Shown: one piece after another, positions 1-10,300 of the stretch
Layout of the letters: the number at the start of each line of letters is the position of its first letter
Position numbering within the stretch: the first letter of the stretch is position 1
Origin: Acanthosepion lycidas
Lineage: Eukaryota > Mollusca > Cephalopoda > Sepiida > Sepiidae
Assembly: GCA_963932145.1 (NCBI GenBank)
Contig: CAWVQA010000091.1
Coordinates: 1-64,000 of the forward strand
Direction: 5' to 3'
Length of the DNA: 64,000 nucleotides
Translations under genes and position numbers: made by a program
The notes under the pieces: generated by a model
Told to the model about the DNA's origin: nothing
Seen by the model: the letters and a program-made list of their open reading frames with translations, nothing else
The model's database searches: none

Positions 1-60
1 CTCATTGTGCATCGAATAGGCTAATAAAATCACTACCAAAAATGACAAATCTTAATCGAC

Positions 61-69
61 TTTTTTTTT
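61..69 (+). repeat. T9 homopolymer, once per monomer
   Basis: Nine consecutive T follow cgac in almost every unit. Ten T occur in the units spanning 13741, 15001, 16801, 17521, 20581, 48841 and 53521. Eight occur in those spanning 48661, 49021 and 49921. In most subfamily C units the ninth T is A (T69A), so the run is eight with unchanged length. This tract is the main source of single-base length variation in the array. It would act as a strong RNA polymerase III stop on this strand if the repeat were ever so transcribed, but nothing here indicates that it is. Confidence 0.95.
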
Positions 70-87
70 CGATACCCAAATAACGGG
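68..87 (+). other. Split CENP-B-box-like half-sites
   Basis: TTCG and CGGG, the two conserved halves of the mammalian CENP-B box, occur in order here. They are separated by 12 bp rather than the 7 bp of the canonical box, and the internal conserved A is not in register. It is therefore not a CENP-B box by the usual definition. Subfamilies B and C destroy the CGGG half (G86T), and C usually also destroys TTCG (T69A). I report it as a resemblance only. The organism may have no CENP-B-like protein. Confidence 0.2.
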
Positions 88-103
88 AACTGGGAACCCA
101 AAG

Positions 104-115
104 TTGAAGCTTCAA
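104..115. repeat. 12-bp perfect palindrome with HindIII site
   Basis: ttgaagcttcaa reads the same on both strands and recurs in nearly every monomer, so HindIII digestion should give a 180-bp ladder. I found three site losses: gaagtttcaa in the units containing 5101 and 13021, and gaaacttcaa in the unit containing 48121. Just upstream, tgggaaccca (91-100) is a near-palindrome with TGGG and CCCA arms. Single changes turn that into a perfect 10-bp palindrome in some units. Such dyads can be protein-binding sites or form small cruciforms, but no function can be read from sequence alone. Confidence 0.9.
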
Positions 116-1080
116 ACGGCAATTTAAGGCATTTCCCTTGCAGCTAGGCTACCGGAAGTGGGGTTTATCAGATTCTCCAACTCATTGTGCATCGAATAGG
201 CTAAAAAAATCACTACCAAAAATGACAAATCTTAATCGACTTTTTTTTTCGATACCCAAATAACGGGACCTGGGAACCCAAAGTTGAAGCTTCAAACGGC
301 AATTTAAGGCATTTCTCTTGCAGCTAGGCTACCGGAAGTGGGGTTTATCAGATTCTCCAACTCATTGTGCATCGAATAGGCTAATAAAATCACTACCAAA
401 AATGACAAATCTTAATCGACTTTTTTTTTCGATACCCAAATAACGGGAACTGGGGACCCAAAGTTGAAGCTTCAAACGGCAATTTAAGGCATTTCCCTTG
501 CAGCTAGGCTACCGGAAGTGGGGTTTATCAGATTCTCCAACTCATTGTGCATCGAATAGGCTAAAAAAATCACTACCAAAAATGACAAATCTTAATCGAC
601 TTTTTTTTTCGTTACCCAAATAACGGGAACTGGGAACCCAAAGTTGAAGCTTCAAACGGCAATTTAAGGCATTTCTCTTGCAGCTAGGCTACCGGAAGTG
701 GGGTTTATCAGATTCTCCAACTCATTGTGCATCGAATAGGCTAATAAAATCACTACCAAAAATGACAAATCTTAATCGACTTTTTTTTTCGATACCCAAA
801 TAACGGGAACTGGGAACCCAAAGTTGAAGCTTCAAACGGCAATTTAAGGCATTTCCCTTGCAGCTAGGCTACCGGAAGTGGGGTTTATCAGATTCTCCAA
901 CTCATTGTGCATCGAATAGGCTAAAAAAATCACTACCAAAAATGACAAATCTTAATCGACTTTTTTTTTCGATACCCAAATAACGGGAACTGGGAACCCA
1001 AAGTTGAAGCTTCAAACGGCAATTTAAGGCATTTCTCTTGCAGCTAGACTGCCGGAAGTGGGGTTTATCAGATTCTCCAA

Positions 1081-1260
1081 CTCATTGTGCATCGAATAGG
1101 CTAATAAAATCACTACCAAAAATGACAAATCTTAATCGACTTTTTTTTACGATACCCAAATAACGTAAACTGGGAACCCAAAGTTGAAGCTTCAAACGGC
1201 AATTTAAGGCACTTCTCTTGCAGCTAGACTACCGGAAGTGGGGTTTATCAGATTCTCCAA
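1081..1260 (+). repeat. Mixed transition monomer, A to B
   Basis: This unit keeps the A-type T56 (aatcgac) but has B-type features: acttctc (T132C) and G148A. It also has T69A (eight T then acgata) and taacgtaaac (G86T with G87A). T69A together with G86T is otherwise the signature of subfamily C, about 59 kb to the right. It is either a recombinant or a survivor of the ancestral form from which B and C derive. Confidence 0.8.
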
Positions 1261-4200
1261 CTCATTGTGCATCGAATAGGCTAATAAAATCACTACCAAA
1301 AATGACAAATCTTAAACGACTTTTTTTTTCGATACCCAAATAACGTGAACTGGGAACCCAAAGTTGAAGCTTCAAACGGCAATTTAAGGCACTTCTCTTG
1401 CAGCTAGACTACCGGAAGTGGGGTTTATCAGATTCTCCAACTCATTGTGCATCGAATAGGCTAATAAAATCACTACCAAAAATGACAAATCTTAAACGAC
1501 TTTTTTTTTCGATACCCAAATAACGTGAACTGGGAACCCAAAGTTGAAGCTTCAAACGGCAATTTAAGGCACTTCTCTTGCAGCTAGACTACCGGAAGTG
1601 GGGTTTATCAGATTCTCCAACTCATTGTGCATCGAATAGGCTAATAAAATCACTACCAAAAATGACAAATCTTAAACGACTTTTTTTTTCGATACCCAAA
1701 TAACGTGAACTGGGAACCCAAAGTTGAAGCTTCAAACGGCAATTTAAGGCACTTCTCTTGCAGCTAGACTACCGGAAGTGGGGTTTATCAGATTCTCCAA
1801 CTCATTGTGCATCGAATAGGCTAATAAAATCACTACCAAAAATGACAAATCTTAAACGACTTTTTTTTTCGATACCCAAATAACGTGAACTGGGAACCCA
1901 AAGTTGAAGCTTCAAACGGCAATTTAAGGCACTTCTCTTGCAGCTAGACTACCGGAAGTGGGGTTTATCAGATTCTCCAACTCATTGTGCATCGAATAGG
2001 CTAATAAAATCACTACCAAAAATGACAAATCTTAAACGACTTTTTTTTTCGATACCCAAATAACGTGAACTGGGAACCCAAAGTTGAAGCTTCAAACGGC
2101 AATTTAAGGCATTTCTCTTGCAGCTAGACTACCGGAAGTGGGGTTTATCAGATTCTCCAACTCATTGTGCATCGAATAGGCTAATAAAATCACTACCAAA
2201 AATGACAAATCTTAAACGACTTTTTTTTTCGATACCCAAATAACGTGAACTGGGAAACCAAAGTTGAAGCTTCAAACGGCAATTTAAGGCATTTCTCTTG
2301 CAGCTAGACTACCGGAAGTGGGGTTTATCAGATTCTCCAACTCATTGTGCATCGAATAGGCTAATAAAATCACTACCAAAAATGACAAATCTTAAACGAC
2401 TTTTTTTTTCGATACCCAAATAACGTGAACTGGGAAACCAAAGTTGAAGCTTCAAACGGCAATTTAAGGCATTTCTCTTGCAGCTACACTACCGGAAGTG
2501 GGGTTTATCAGATTCTCCATCTCATTGTGCATCGAATAGGCTAATAAAATCACTACCAAAAATGACAAATCTTAAACGACTTTTTTTTTCGATACCCAAA
2601 TAACGTGAACTGGGAACCCAAAGTTGAAGCTTCAAACGGCAATTTAAGGCACTTCTCTTGCAGCTAGACTACCGGAAGTGGGGTTTATCAGATTCTCCAA
2701 CTCATTGTGCATCGAATAGGCTAATAAAATCACTACCAAAAATGACAAATCTTAAACGACTTTTTTTTTCGATACCCAAATAACGTGAACTGGGAACCCA
2801 AAGTTGAAGCTTCAAACGGCAATTTAAGGCACTTGTCTTGCAGCTAGACTACCGGAAGTGGGGTTTATCAGATTCTCCAACTCATTGTGCATCGAATAGG
2901 CTAATAAAATCACTACCAAAAATGACAAATCTTAAACGACTTTTTTTTTCGATACCCAAATAACGTGAACTGGGAACCCAAAGTTGAAGCTTCAAACGGC
3001 AATTTAAGGCACTTCTCTTGCAGCTAGACTACCGGAAGTGGGGTTTATCAGATTCTCCAACTCATTGTGCATCGAATAGGCTAATAAAATCACTACCAAA
3101 AATGACAAATCTTAAACGACTTTTTTTTTCGATACCCAAATAACGTGAACTGTGAACCCAAAGTTGAAGCTTCAAACGGCAATTTAAGGCATTTCTCTTG
3201 CAGCTAGACTACCGGAAGTGGGGTTTATCAGATTCTCCAACTCATTGTGCATCGAATAGGCTAATAAAATCACTACCAAAAATGACAAATCTTAAACGAC
3301 TTTTTTTTTCGATACCCAAATAACGTGAACTGGGAACCCAAAGTTGAAGCTTCAAACGGCAATTTAAGGCATTTCTCTTGCAGCTAGACTACCGGAAGTG
3401 GGGTTTATCAGATTCTCCAACTCATTGTGCATCGAATAGGCTAATAAAATCACTACCAAAAATGACAAATCTTAAACGACTTTTTTTTTCGATACCCAAA
3501 TAACGTGAACTGGGAACCCAAAGTTGAAGCTTCAAACGGCAATTTAAGGCATTTCTCTTGCAGCTAGACTACCGGAAGTGGGGTTTATCAGATTCTCCAA
3601 CTCATTGTGCATCGAATAGGCTAATAAAATCACTACCAAAAATGACAAATCTTAAACGACTTTTTTTTTCGATACCCAAATAACGTGAACTGGGAACCCA
3701 AAGTTGAAGCTTCAAACGGCAATTTAAGGCACTTCTCTTGCAGCTAGACTACCGGAAGTGGGGTTTATCAGATTCTCCAACTCATTGTGCATCGAATAGG
3801 CTAATAAAATCACTACCAAAAATGACAAATCTTAAACGACTTTTTTTTTCGATACCCAAATAACGTGAACTGGGAACCCAAAGTTGAAGCTTCAAACGGC
3901 AATTTAAGGCATTTCTCTTGCAGCTAGACTACCGGAAGTGGGGTTTATCAGATTCTCCAACTCATTGTGCATCGAATAGGCTAATAAAATCACTACCAAA
4001 AATGACAAATCTTAAACGACTTTTTTTTTCGATACCCAAATAACGTGAACTGGGAACCCAAAGTTGAAGCTTCAAACGGCAATTTAAGGCACTTCTCTTG
4101 CAGCTAGACTACCGGAAGTGGGGTTTATCAGATTCTCCAACTCATTGTGCATCGAATAGGCTAATAAAATCACTACCAAAAATGACAAATCTTAAACGAC

Positions 4201-7118
4201 TTTTTTTTTCGATACCCAAATAACGTGAACTGGGAACCCAAAGTTGAAGCTTCAAACGGCAATTTAAGGCATTTCTCTTGCAGCTAGACTACCGGAAGTG
4301 GGGTTTATCAGATTCTCCAACTCATTGTGCATCGAATAGGCTAATAAAATCACTACCAAAAATGACAAATCTTAAACGACTTTTTTTTTCGATACCCAAA
4401 TAACGTGAACTGGGAACCCAAAGTTGAAGCTTCAAACGGCAATTTAAGGCACTTCTCTTGCAGCTAGACTACCGGAAGTGGGGTTTATCAGATTCTCCAA
4501 CTCATTGTGCATCGAATAGGCTAATAAAATCACTACCAAAAATGACAAATCTTAAACGACTTTTTTTTTCGATACCCAAATAACGTGAACTGGGAACCCA
4601 AAGTTGAAGCTTCAAACGGCAATTTAAGGCATTTCTCTTGCAGCTAGACTACCGGAAGTGGGGTTTATCAGATTATCCAACTCATTGTGCATCGAATAGG
4701 CTAATAAAATCACTACCAAAAATGACAAATCTTAAACGACTTTTTTTTTCGATACCCAAATAACGTGAACTGGGAACCCAAAGTTGAAGCTTCAAACGGC
4801 AATTTAAGGCATTTCTCTTGCAGCTAGACTACCGGAAGTGGGGTTTATCAGATTCTCCAACTCATTGTGCATCGAATAGGCTAATAAAATCACTACCAAA
4901 AATGACAAATCTTAAACGACTTTTTTTTTCGATACCCAAATAACGTGAACTGGGAAACCAAAGTTGAAGCTTCAAACGGCAATTTAAGGCACTTCTCTTG
5001 CAGCTAGACTACCGGAAGTGGGGTTTATCAGATTCTCCAACTCATTGTGCATCGAATAGGCTAATAAAATCACTACCAAAAATGACAAATCTTAAACGAC
5101 TTTTTTTTTCGATACCCAAATAACGTGAACTGGGAACCCAAAGTTGAAGTTTCAAACGGCAATTTAAGGCATTTCTCTTGCAGCTAGACTACCGGAAGTG
5201 GGGTTTATCAGATTCTCCAACTCATTGTGTATCGAATAGGCTAATAAAATCACTACCAAAAATGACAAATCTTAAACGACTTTTTTTTTCGATACCCAAA
5301 TAACGTGAACTGGGAAACCAAAGTTGAAGCTTCAAACGGCAATTTAAGGCATTTCTCTTGCAGCTAGACTACCGGAAGTGGGGTTTATCAGATTCTCCAA
5401 CTCCTTGTGCATCGAATAGGCTAATAAAATCACTACCAAAAATGACAAATCTTAAACGACTTTTTTTTTCGATACCCAAATAACGTGAACTGGGAAACCA
5501 AAGTTGAAGCTTCAAACGGCAATTTAAGGCACTTCTCTTGCAGCTAGACTACCGGAAGTGGGGTTTATCAGATTCTCCAACTCATTGTGCATCGAATAGG
5601 CTAATAAAATCACTACCAAAAATGACAAATCTTAAACGACTTTTTTTTTCGATACCCAAATAACGTGAACTGGGAACCCAAAGTTGAAGCTTCAAACGGC
5701 AATTTAAGGCATTTCTCTTGCAGCTAGACTACCGGAAGTGGGGTTTATCAGATTCTCCAACTCATTGTGCATCGAATAGGCTAATAAAATCACTACCAAA
5801 AATGACAAATCTTAAACGACTTTTTTTTTCGATACCCAAATAACGTGAACTGGGAACCCAAAGTTGAAGCTTCAAACGGCAATTTAAGGCATTTCTCTTG
5901 CAGCTAGACTACCGGAAGTGGGGTTTATCAGATTCTCCAACTCATTGTGCATCGAATAGGCTAATAAAATCACTACCAAAAATGACAAATCTTAAACGAC
6001 TTTTTTTTTCGATACCCAAATAACGTGAACTGGGAACCCAAAGTTGAAGCTTCAAACGGCAATTTAAGGCACTTCTCTTGCAGCTAGACTACCGGAAGTG
6101 GGGTTTATCAGATTCTCCAACTCATTGTGCATCGAATAGGCTAATAAAATCACTACCAAAAATGACAAATCTTAAACGACTTTTTTTTTCGATACCCAAA
6201 TAACGTGAACTGGGAACCCAAAGTTGAAGCTTCAAACGGCAATTTAAGGCATTTCTCTTGCAGCCAGACTACCGGAAGTGGGGTTTATCAGATTCTCCAA
6301 CTCATTGTGCATCGAATAGGCTAATAAAATCACTACCAAAAATGACAAATCTTAAACGACTTTTTTTTTCGATACCCAAATAACGTGAACTGGGAACCCA
6401 AAGTTGAAGCTTCAAACGGCAATTTAAGGCATTTCTCTTGCAGCTAGACTACCGGAAGTGGGGTTTATCAGATTCTCCAACTCATTGTGTATCGAATAGG
6501 CTAATAAAATCACTACCAAAAATGACAAATCTTAAACGACTTTTTTTTTCGATACCCAAATAACGTGAACTGGGAAACCAAAGTTGAAGCTTCAAACGGC
6601 AATTTAAGGCATTTCTCTTGCAGCTAGACTACCGGAAGTGGGGTTTATCAGATTCTCCAACTCCTTGTGCATCGAATAGGCTAATAAAATCACTACCAAA
6701 AATGACAAATCTTAAACGACTTTTTTTTTCGATACCCAAATAACGTGAACTGGGAAACCAAAGTTGAAGCTTCAAACGGCAATTTAAGGCACTTCTCTTG
6801 CAGCTAGACTACCGGAAGTGGGGTTTATCAGATTCTCCAACTCATTGTGCATCGAATAGGCTAATAAAATCACTACCAAAAATGACAAATCTTAAACGAC
6901 TTTTTTTTTCGATACCCAAATAACGTGAACTGGGAACCCAAAGTTGAAGCTTCAAACGGCAATTTAAGGCATTTCTCTTGCAGCCAGACTACCGGAAGTG
7001 GGGTTTATCAGATTCTCCAACTCATTGTGCATCGAATAGGCTAATAAAATCACTACCAAAAATGACAAATCTTAAACGACTTTTTTTTTCGATACCCAAA
7101 TAACGTGAACTGGGAAGG
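1261..7118 (+). repeat. Subfamily B block
   Basis: Thirty-two complete monomers and part of a thirty-third share three linked variants: T56A (cttaaacgac), G86T (taacgtgaac) and G148A (cagctagact). None has A25. Position 132 is C or T. Units starting 1261, 1441, 1621 and 1801 look identical, and from 3601 to 4680 the 132 site alternates C/T as three 360-bp dimers. C97A (tgggaaacca) marks units starting 2161, 2341, 4861, 5221, 5401, 6481 and 6661. T56A removes one of the three TaqI sites and G86T breaks CGGG. The block ends abruptly inside the monomer starting at 7021. Confidence 0.92.
5221..7020 (+). repeat. 1260-bp (7-mer) duplication inside subfamily B
   Basis: A marked pair recurs exactly 1260 bp apart. 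The first unit has gtgtatcg plus aaacca (5221 and 6481). The second has ctccttg plus aaacca and acttctc (5401 and 6661). The next unit of the second copy (6841) carries cagccagact, which in the first copy sits at 6121, so the second copy is rearranged or converted. It runs into the subfamily junction after 7020. Confidence 0.75.
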
Positions 7119-7380
7119 GATCCCAAAGTTGAAGCTTCAAACGGCAATTTAAGGCATTTCTCTTGCAGCTAGGCTACCGGAAGTGGGGTTTATCAGATTC
7201 TCCAACTCATTGTGCATCGAATAGGCTAATAAAATCACTACCAAAAATGACAAATCTTAATCGACTTTTTCATATAACGGAGTCGAGTACTGGGATCCCA
7301 AAGTTGAAGCTTCAAACGGCAATTTAAGGCATTTCTCTTGCAGCTAGGCTACCGGAAGTGGTGTTTATCAGATTCTCCAA
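7021..7380 (+). repeat. B/A junction: two abnormal monomers of 185 and 175 bp
   Basis: The monomer at 7021-7205 starts as B (aaacgac, acgtgaac). It then reads tgggaagggatccca where ten bases are expected, a +5 change, and ends as A (ctaggct). The next unit (7206-7380) is A-like but -5 bp. Its T run is only five long and is followed by catataacggagtcgagtac in place of the usual cgataccc...gggaac stretch. The two changes cancel, so the pair totals exactly 360 bp and register resumes at 7381. tcgact (7261-7266) and agtcga (7281-7286) form a 6-bp inverted repeat with a 14-bp loop. Both abnormal units carry gggatccc (BamHI). This is the most divergent sequence in the window. It looks like a repaired break or exchange point, or the trace of an older unit. 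Confidence 0.85.
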
Positions 7381-10300
7381 CTCATTGTGCATCGAATAGG
7401 CTAATAAAATCACTACCAAAAATGACAAATCTTAATCGACTTTTTTTTTCGATACCCAAATAACGGGAACTGGGAACCCAAAGTTGAAGCTTCAAACGGC
7501 AATTTAAGGCATTTCCCTTGCAGCTAGGCTACCGGAAGTGGGGTTTATCAGATTCTCCAACTCATTGTGCATCGAATAGGCTAATAAAATCACTACCAAA
7601 AATGACAAATCTTAATCGACTTTTTTTTTCGATACCCAAATAACGGGAACTGGGAACCCAAAGTTGAAGCTTCAAACGGCAATTTAAGGCATTTCTCTTG
7701 CAGCTAGGCTACCGGAAGTGGGGTTTATCAGATTCTCCAACTCATTGTGCATCGAATAGGCTAATAAAATCACTACCAAAAATGACAAATCTTAATCGAC
7801 TTTTTTTTTCGATACCCAAATAACGGGAACTGGGAACCCAAAGTTGAAGCTTCAAACGGCAATTTAAGGCATTTCTCTTGCAGCTAGGCTACCGGAAGTG
7901 GGGTTTATCAGATTCTCCAACTCATTGTGCATCGAATAGGCTAATAAAATCACTACCAAAAATGACAAATCTTAATCGACTTTTTTTTTCGATACCCAAA
8001 TAACGGGAACTGGGAACCCAAAGTTGAAGCTTCAAACGGCAATTTAAGGCATTTCTCTTGCAGCTAGGCTACCGGAAGTGGGGTTTATCAGATTCTCCAA
8101 CTCATTGTGCATCGAATAGGCTAAAAAAATCACTACCAAAAATGACAAATCTTAATCGACTTTTTTTTTCGATACCCAAATAACGGGAACTGGGAACCCA
8201 AAGTTGAAGCTTCAAACGGCAATTTAAGGCATTTCTCTTGCAGCTAGGCTACCGGAAGTGGGGTTTATCAGATTCTCCAACTCATTGTGCATCGAATAGG
8301 CTAATAAAATCACTACCAAAAATGACAAATCTTAATCGACTTTTTTTTTCGATACCCAAATAACGGGAACTGGGAACCCAAAGTTGAAGCTTCAAACGGC
8401 AATTTAAGGCATTTCTCTTGCAGCTAGGCTACCGGAAGTGGGGTTTATCAGATTCTCCAACTCATTGTGCATCGAATAGGCTAAAAAAATCACTACCAAA
8501 AATGACAAATCTTAATCGACTTTTTTTTTCGATACCCAAATAACGGGAACTGGGAACCCAAAGTTGAAGCTTCAAACGGCAATTTAAGGCATTTCTCTTG
8601 CAGCTAGGCTACCGGAAGTGGGGTTTATCAGATTCTCCAACTCATTGTGCATCGAATAGGCTAAAAAAATCACTACCAAAAATGACAAATCTTAATCGAC
8701 TTTTTTTTTCGATACCCAAATAACGGGAACTGGGAACCCAAAGTTGAAGCTTCAAACGGCAATTTAAGGCATTTCTCTTGCAGCTAGGCTACCGGAAGTG
8801 GGGTTTATCAGATTCTCCAACTCATTGTGCATCGAATAGGCTAATAAAATCACTACCAAAAATGACAAATCTTAATCGACTTTTTTTTTCGATACCCAAA
8901 TAACGGGAACTGGGAACCCAAAGTTGAAGCTTCAAACGGCAATTTAAGGCATTTCTCTTGCAGCTAGGCTACCGGAAGTGGGGTTTATCAGATTCTCCAA
9001 CTCATTGTGCATCGAATAGGCTAATAAAATCACTACCAAAAATGACAAATCTTAATCGACTTTTTTTTTCGATACCCAAATAACGGGAACTGGGAACCCA
9101 AAGTTGAAGCTTCAAACGGCAATTTAAGGCATTTCTCTTGCAGCTAGGCTACCGGAAGTGGGGTTTATCAGATTCTCCAACTCATTGTGCATCGAATAGG
9201 CTAATAAAATCACTACCAAAAATGACAAATCTTAATCGACTTTTTTTTTCGATACCCAAATAACGGGAACTGGGAACCCAAAGTTGAAGCTTCAAACGGC
9301 AATTTAAGGCATTTCTCTTGCAGCTAGGCTACCGGAAGTGGGGTTTATCAGATTCTCCAACTCATTGTGCATCGAATAGGCTAATAAAATCACTACCAAA
9401 AATGACAAATCGTAATCGACTTTTTTTTTCTATACCCAAATAACGGGAACTGGGAACCCAAAGTTGAAGCTTCAAACGGCAATTTAAGGCATTTCTCTTG
9501 CAGCTAGGCTACCGGAAGTGGGGTTTATCAGATTCTCCAACTCATTGTGCATCGAATAGTCTAATAAAATCACTACCAAAAATGACAAATCTTAATCGAC
9601 TTTTTTTTTCGATACCCAAATATCGGGAACTGGGAACCCAAAGTTGAAGCTTCAAACGGCAATTTAAGGCATTTCTCTTGCAGCTAGGCTACCGGAAGTG
9701 GGGTTTATCAGATTCTCCAACTCATTGTGCATCGAATAGGCTAATAAAATCACTACCAAAAATGACAAATCTTAATCGACTTTTTTTTTCGATACCCAAA
9801 TAACGGGAACTGGGAACCCAAAGTTGAAGCTTCAAACGGCAATTTAAGGCATTTCTCTTGCAGCTAGGCTACCGGAAGTGGGGTTTATCAGATTCTCCAA
9901 CTCATTGTGCATCGAATAGGCTAATAAAATCACTACCAAAAATGACAAATCTTAATCGACTTTTTTTTTCGATACCCAAATAACGGGAACTGGGAACCCA
10001 AAGTTGAAGCTTCAAACGGCAATTTAAGGCATTTCTCTTGCAGCTAGGCTACCGGAAGTGGGGTTTATCAGATTCTCCAACTCATTGTGCATCGAATAGG
10101 CTAATAAAATCACTACCAAAAATGACAAATCTTAATCGACTTTTTTTTTCGATACCCAAATAACGGGAACTGGGAACCCAAAGTTGAAGCTTCAAACGGC
10201 AATTTAAGGCATTTCTCTTGCAGCTAGGCTACCGGAAGTGGGGTTTATCAGATTCTCCAACTCATTGTGCATCGAATAGGCTAATAAAATCACTACCAAA

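Larger units (their letters stand above)
1..180 (+). repeat. Representative monomer and motif map (subfamily A)
   Basis: This unit differs from the majority form mainly by C at position 136 (atttccc rather than atttctc). Landmarks by monomer position: variable A-rich stretch at 23-29 (aataaaa, or seven A when T25 is A); aaaaa at 38-42; nine T at 61-69; TTCG at 68-71 and CGGG at 84-87; tgggaaccca at 91-100; a 12-bp perfect palindrome at 104-115 containing HindIII AAGCTT; a pyrimidine-rich tract ending in CAG at 131-143; and the heptamer taggcta at both 17-23 and 145-151. CpG dinucleotides lie at 13, 57, 70, 84, 117 and 153. Three TCGA (TaqI) sites lie at 12, 56 and 69. The 180-bp length approximates one nucleosome plus linker. 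No reading frame crosses a nine-T unit and the next unit without a stop. Confidence 0.95.
1..1080 (+). repeat. 360-bp dimeric HOR, three copies
   Basis: Six subfamily A monomers alternate strictly. Units 1, 3 and 5 (starts 1, 361, 721) have T25 with atttccc. Units 2, 4 and 6 (starts 181, 541, 901) have A25 with atttctc. The repeat period is therefore 360 bp. Private changes include tggggaccca in unit 3, gttaccc for gataccc in unit 4, and a G148A change plus gccgg in unit 6. G148A is diagnostic of the next block, so the edge is slightly blurred. The left end lies outside the window. Confidence 0.85.

Noticed and set aside
61-69. T9 as a transcription terminator
   Set aside because: No transcription unit or preceding hairpin is present. 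It is one fixed part of a satellite monomer.
68-87. True CENP-B box
   Set aside because: The spacing between TTCG and CGGG is 12 instead of 7 and the internal A is out of register. It is kept only as a low-confidence resemblance.
1-180. Match to the Arabidopsis 180-bp centromere repeat
   Set aside because: The length is similar but I see no sequence resemblance to what I know of that family. I could not name the satellite.
7266-7290. Transposon footprint or target-site duplication at the junction
   Set aside because: The odd stretch is too short, has no terminal repeats and no clear flanking duplication. Repair or exchange explains it better.
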